Assembly (NCBI GenBank): GCA_037179335.1
Contig: JAKZHN010000017.1
Location: 1-64,000 of the forward strand
Origin: Cyclaneusma minus
Taxonomy: Eukaryota; Ascomycota; Leotiomycetes; Marthamycetales; Marthamycetaceae
DNA length: 64,000 nt
Reading direction: 5' to 3'
Within the stretch, counting starts at the first letter, position 1; every line of letters starts with the position of its first letter. Under the pieces are notes generated by a model. It had not been told where the DNA came from, did no database searches, and saw nothing but the letters and a program-made list of their open reading frames with translations. Both the position numbers and the translations under genes were made by a program. Positions 60,201 through 64,000 of this stretch are shown here, piece after piece.

Positions 60201-60865
60201 CCCACAGACACGTCCGGCGGCGGCCCCTGAGCAAACCAGTCTTTCGCCCCTTTCTTGCCCCCTTTAAACGCCACATCCCTCTCCCGTCCGCCCACATCAA
60301 CAAGCAACATCTCCTCATTCACATAACAAAAATTCACACCCGTGGGTCTTATCGCCACAATCTTTGCCACATCTTCAATCTCCAATTCACGTTTGATATG
60401 GCTTTCCACAGAAGACTTGATTGTATCAAACGTCGTAGCCAAATGCTTGCGTGTGCTGCAGAAGGTGAAGACGAGGTTTAGAGCGCGGTGGGTTTTTTCA
60501 AGTGTTTGGAAAGCTGGGGGCCACGGGATTTGGGAGGTGACTACTTCGTTTGTGGATGAGGCTTTTCGTTTAAGCGCCGGGACTTTCGTGGTTTTCAGAT
60601 TTGTTGAAGCTCGCGGTTTCGCGCCACCGTCGTGGGTTTTTGTCGGAACCGTACTTATAGTAGTCGCTTTTCCACTTCCTCCACCATTCTCATTCAGTTC
60701 TGCTGATCTGCCATTGTCTTCGACCAGCGAGCGTTGAGTGGTATCGCTTTCATCGCGCGTCTCGCTCACTTCGTTCTCGACATCAGGCTCAGGGTCTGCG
60801 CCAGGTCGCTTGCGCTTTCGCTTTATTGGCCGGCTTGAAACCGTCGCTGCAGATAATCTGGGCAT
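57230..60865 (-). CDS. HRQ1: HRQ1, RecQ4-family ATP-dependent DNA helicase
   Basis: A 3'-5' DNA helicase of the RecQ4/Hrq1 family, involved in crosslink repair and telomere upkeep in yeast. One uninterrupted exon, 1211 aa; the ATG at 60865 begins a basic, NLS-like N-terminus (SRPIKRKRKRPG). The N-terminal 400 residues are variable. The helicase core has ITQFYAHQAEAI (Q-like motif), Walker A in TSTSSGKSL (about residue 465), PTKALAQDQRR, the DEIH box in VVVDEIHVYNG, FISCSATVANP, and ATTALELGVDIGSLD with QQSGRAGRR in the second RecA lobe. The C-terminal domain (DUF1998 type) ends with a four-Cys cluster, CGCGEGCVEC, likely to bind zinc. Long lack of introns is usual for this gene. It is followed head-to-tail by the Ran-binding gene upstream. 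Confidence 0.94.
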   Translation of the reverse strand: MPRLSAATVSSRPIKRKRKRPGADPEPDVENEVSETRDESDTTQRSLVEDNGRSAELNENGGGSGKATTISTVPTKTHDGGAKPRASTNLKTTKVPALKRKASSTNEVVTSQIPWPPAFQTLEKTHRALNLVFTFCSTRKHLATTFDTIKSSVESHIKRELEIEDVAKIVAIRPTGVNFCYVNEEMLLVDVGGRERDVAFKGGKKGAKDWFAQGPPPDVSVGGVSGRGGLTGASLRKFRNEQAAGEANGGEEERGKEDEQGPSKEVLFFEFIDGDLKRQVTDKKTGMPTKATRNLRDEELNMPVYSQKQMMNLIEKRNKKFSNAINEFLNRCVEAGQDAEETLEKEAEQYIPRPSASRGTTPGKELSTSTLPKTIPKERKSVKEIVEEIKEAEWYTGQIVPDGHRVFDPQEAIYGELDFVLSQNLVNALYNTKNITQFYAHQAEAINNLHAGHHVIVATSTSSGKSLIYQVPVLHALEQDPNTRAMYIFPTKALAQDQRRSLKEMMRFLGGLEETLVETFDGDTPMADRNLIRDEARIIFTNPDMLHITILSQEEKWRTFLQNLKFVVVDEIHVYNGLFGSHVALIMRRLRRVCAAVGNRHVKFISCSATVANPKEHFETVFGVKGVKLTDFDGSPSGRKEFVCWNTPFKDPGDPSSGRGDAMFESARLFCQLILRGVRVIAFCRVRKQCEALVGAVKTELQALERPECMARVMGYRGGYTPQDRRRIESEMFEGKLMGIVATTALELGVDIGSLDAVITVGFPYTIANLRQQSGRAGRRNKDSLSVLLGDCFPTDQYYMQNPDEIFTKPNCELQVDLENMLVLEGHVQCAAHEMPIHPDTDVSYFGPLLPKICTERLVKDDTGFYHTATRFLPYPSKHVSIRDTEEDHFAIIDTTHNRNIVLEELEASRAFFTLYDGGIFLHQGTSYMVKEFLPEQKIAKVERVNVDWTTQQRDFTDVDPIETELIRRLPAPSKSRAYFGDIRITQTVFGFFKVDKKRRILDAVQVDNPPVVIRSRGMWLDVPRQALDILRARRIHIGGAIHAAEHAVLSLVPSCVVSMPGDVRTECKNGLKEFAKNETKRKRPARLTFYDAKGGAGGSGIAAKAFEYVEGLVEKAVGRVEGCGCGEGCVECVASEMCKEGNEVMSKAGAGVVLRCLLGWDVDVESLPWGPEEEGVETVVLAEEVRPRGRRVVELGASGEEIVVKVEDED

Positions 60866-61925
60866 TGTCTGTGGTATGGAAAGTGCCCGACGTTCGTGGC
60901 GTTACTTACATAGTGGAAGGTGGGAGTCCCAGAAATTCAGAGAACAAAGATGGAGGTTGAAGGTCAATGACGACAGCCGAGGCAGGAACCGCGTAAAGTG
61001 CTTCCAGCGGCGAGACACGAGAATAGCGCCTGATCACGTGCCTGCCAAACTGAAACTTCTATCCCTATTTAACCCCATTTTTATCAGCCGATGGCTTTTT
61101 TCTTGGTGGAAATGAAATTGTCGAGTACTTGGCTCCACGCAGCTCACTTTCGGTTTCCGTCCGGTCGGCAGCCGTAGAAGACTGCTGCTGTCAGTAAGAA
61201 GGCTCCCATTCTCCCTGGCAAAATCGAAGAGTCTAATGCCGCTGCCACGAAGATCACATGTCACTTTCACAGCACCCAGTCCAGAAAATTGAGGAAGTCC
61301 ATTCGGGGTATGTATCTGATAGCACTCTTTTACATCAACAAAGTGTTTCTCGTGAAGTCTTATCCTCGCTCTAGTAGTCGCACCCAGAATCCTGAATTCT
61401 CATTTCTCCAGTACCACTCCAGAGACGGCGAACACAGCTCCACCGAAGGTCCGAACCAGCCACATCAGTCACACTTCTAGAATCTTGCCCCGACTTCATG
61501 CAATCTCATGCCGAATGGAGTCTACCTGAAGGTAGAAAAAAGAGAAGAGACCGCATATTTTCAGTCTTTGCCGCTGGGTTTCCCGCACAACTCTTCGCTA
61601 TGCTGTGTGTACTGATTATGATATACTGAACCTTCCTTGGGCCAAGTTGTCGGGACTCTGTGTGATTTTCTTTTCGTGGGTGCGAACGGCCTCGAGGAAA
61701 GGCCGGCGATGGGATGTGTAGGGCGGCACGCACATGTGCAGGTATGAGAGTCGTAGCCTCCCACCATTCAGGGGAAACAAAGGAGATATGACTTGAGTTA
61801 TGTGGAATCGTAAGGGGTCTTGTACAGGCGATTCCTGGAGGTCGTGTGTTGTGTGCTGTTTCAGTGTATCTTTGGGGGTATAGAGAAGTCCAAATTTGGC
61901 AAGCCGTGTCTATTCCAAGACGACC
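60866..61925. promoter_or_regulatory. HRQ1 upstream region and 3' region of the Ran-binding gene
   Basis: 1060 bp with no recognised gene. Short frames on both strands (for example 61034-61270 and 61506-61733) have no domain. Confidence 0.5.
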
Positions 61926-63902
61926 TCATAGCGCGTCCTGGATCGACTTGACCTCCGCCAAGAACAATCTCAGGTTCTCCTCCTTGAGCTGCAAGTCACA
62001 AAACCAGGTCAGCATGCATGGTCAAAACCCAGAGGGAACAGTGTCAGTCAGACTTACCCGCATCATAAAGTTCTTGACCCCCACGCCCGCATCCATCGCC
62101 GTGAACATAACCTGGAACATATTCGTACCCCTCGAGTTCTCTTGAAAGCTGATATTCTTGGCAATCGCCGTATTCAGAATCACCCTATGCGTGCTATCCT
62201 GTCTCATCACCAATCTCGGCACGCCCCCAGCAGCAGACGTCTTCTTCTTGCCAGACTTCTCACCAGACTCTTCATCGTCTTGCTCAGAAGCGGCAGGCAC
62301 GAAGAAAGTTCCAGGCATCGGATTACCATGATGGTCGTAGCTGACTTGATTTTCAGGCACATTCAGCTTTAGCGTTCCCGCACCACGTTCCTTCCATCCC
62401 ACTTCTTTGGATTCGAAGTGGAAGAGCTTGGCGCGGAAAGACAGCAGGGTCGCTTCGCCTTCTTCGCCATCTGTGGGAGGTGCTGTGCGTTCCATCAGTC
62501 TTTTGTTCTTATTTTGCTCATGATTGATGAAAGCAGCTCGAGCAGATTCCCTAAATTCTCCCAATCCGCTAAGGGGGGTTCGTTGAGGAGACTTGCCTTG
62601 AGAAAGCTTGATCTTCTTCTTCTCATTCTCCTCGGGCTTCTCTTCCTTCTCCGCATCATCCTCTCCGGCTTCATCACTACTTCCCTCGTCCTCTTCGTCA
62701 TCAGAGCCGTCACTCTCCGGTGCTCCAAACGGCTTGGCTGCCCTTTCAGCACCGATAATGCCCGTCCCGGCAGCTGTGGGAGCTGCGAAACTGCTCAACT
62801 TGCTTCCAGCACCACCAGCAAAGGCTGACGAGAAGCCTCCACCGAATACACTCCCACCAGGAATAGTGCCAGTCGCAGAAGCAAAACTGGATAGGGGCTT
62901 GATATCACTGCCTGGAGCCTTCGCTCCCAGGGCACCTCCGAAGACACCAGTAGATGTAGATGAACCCGACGAGCTGGCCAGACCGCCAAAGCCTGATGCG
63001 GAAGCGGGCTTGCCGGCGCTGCTGCCGAAGACGCTGCTCTGGGATGCGCCGATGGCGCCAAAGGGAGACGTGGTGGACTGGGCTAGGGATGCGAAGCCGG
63101 AAGCAGAGAACGCAGCTTGGGAGGTTTGGGGTTTCTTAAGGGCGGCAGGCTTCTCGGGAGTGGATGAGTTGGACGAGCTGTCATCCTTCTTTACAGGAGC
63201 GGTCGTGGTAGAGGTTTTGATAGATTTCTGTAGACATTGTTGTTAGTATTTCATGATAGCTGGGGGAGAGAGATGGTCATGGACGAAGAAGAGGGGTGTG
63301 GGTTTTGGATGTACCTCTTCCAATGGTACCGTCTCATCCGAGGACTCCTTCTTATCCCTTGCCCTCTTCTTCATAGGCGCTAGTCCCCTGGTCTTCCCAT
63401 TCGTCTTCCCATCGCTCTCGCTACTACCTTCGTCTTCCAAGGCAGCAGCCTCAACATCCTCGTCTGCCTCCCTGCTGCGCTTCTTCTTTGGCGACATCAT
63501 ACTGGCCGGATCTTTCTTCTCTTTTGGAGCAAGAGCCGTAGTTCCAGCGGTGTCAGGCTTATCTTGTTCAGGCGTGGCCACCCTCGCTTTCTCCTCTGCC
63601 GGTGGTTCGTTGTCCTTCATCTCCTTATCAACATCCGCCTCTTCGTTAACACTGCCATCTTTCTCCTTGTCCTCGACCCGGTCCGAGATAGTGGTAGCCT
63701 TGAGTTCCTCTCTGGCCTCCATAGTGGGCGGATCCTCAGATCGCTGACTTTCCCCGCTGGCACGTCTGGGCGCTTCTCCGAAATGCTTGACGTCGTTATC
63801 TCGGTCTTCATCCATAGTGTCGGCAGCAGCTTCATGCTCCGATGCAGTCTCCCTCGCAGCAGCTTGTGACCTGGGCTGGTCTTGCACGGCAGCAGACGAC
63901 AT
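61926..63902 (-). CDS. Yrb2-like nuclear protein with Ran-binding domain
   Basis: Binds Ran-GTP and helps Crm1-dependent nuclear export (yeast Yrb2, human RanBP3 type). Three exons (63902-63315, 63227-62058, 61988-61926) give 606 aa. The N-terminal third is acidic, with basic clusters resembling NLSs (SPKKKRSREADED, PMKKRARDKK). The middle (about residues 230-350) has FG-type repeats: FGAIG, VFGSS, GFGGL, VFGGAL, VFGGGF. An acidic stretch precedes the C-terminal Ran-binding domain (about 450-606), with LLSFRAKLFHFESKEVGWKE, GTLKLNV, PRLVMRQDSTHRVILNTAI and the final helix KEENLRLFLAEVKSIQ. The last 21-codon exon is essential: without it the frame ends early in unrelated residues. FG repeats plus RanBD also occur in Nup2/Nup50; the C-terminal position and acidic middle favour Yrb2. 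Confidence 0.88.
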
Positions 63903-64000
63903 GGCTGGTCTGGCGTGAAGAAGGTCGTTCGCATTCGACGGTGTAGTGCGCCGTCGAGTCGCTTTTTATCCAGTGCGGGAGTGGATGCGTGCGCTTGCAA
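63903..64000. promoter_or_regulatory. Upstream region of the Ran-binding gene
   Basis: 98 bp to the window end; probably 5' leader. Nothing specific seen. Confidence 0.4.

Overview
The window is nuclear DNA of a filamentous ascomycete (Pezizomycotina). Evidence: genes are broken by short introns (roughly 50-135 nt) with GTATGT/GTAAGT/GTGAGT donors; the proteins are typical of that group (Atg22-like, LIM-RhoGAP, Hrq1 helicase, Fyv7, secreted intradiol dioxygenase, CYSTM protein, fungal amidoligase); and an extremely AT-rich, gene-less block of about 9.3 kb switches sharply to ordinary GC-balanced gene DNA, as in the two-compartment genomes of many of these fungi. I cannot fix the class or species.

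Layout. 1-247 is an (A7T)n satellite, and 248 to about 9330 is AT-rich decayed DNA with no believable gene. From about 9.4 kb the gene-bearing part begins: a small membrane protein (minus), ALG1 mannosyltransferase (minus), divergent from an MSC2-type zinc transporter (plus), then a secreted intradiol dioxygenase (minus). 17.1-21.9 kb is a gene-poor stretch. It is followed by a small secreted protein with four SRSGYN repeats (plus), a CYSTM protein (plus), a mitochondrial carnitine/acylcarnitine carrier (minus) and a single-pass membrane protein with a basic tail (plus). 30.6-32.3 kb is non-coding and holds a tRNA-like/SINE-like relic. Then come Atg22 (minus), divergent from an amidoligase-like gene interrupted by an in-frame TAA (plus), and a proline-rich orphan (plus).

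38.6-42.0 kb holds a head-to-head pair from the dihydroxyacetone-kinase family. The minus gene has an intact DhaL (ATP-binding) domain behind a degenerate DhaK-like half. The plus gene is a stand-alone DhaK with the catalytic histidine. Together they look like a kinase whose two working halves sit in two divergent genes that share one 460-bp promoter region; this is the most interesting system I see.

42.6-64.0 kb holds a 1217-aa LIM-RhoGAP (minus), a gene-free region (46.5-49.9 kb) with a 14-bp and a 45-bp tandem array, an Atos-type protein (minus), divergent from FYV7 (plus), myo-inositol oxygenase (plus), HRQ1 (minus) and a Yrb2-like Ran-binding-domain protein (minus). Most genes are housekeeping and independent of each other. 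All gene models were read by eye from splice signals and frame continuity; no homology search was run.
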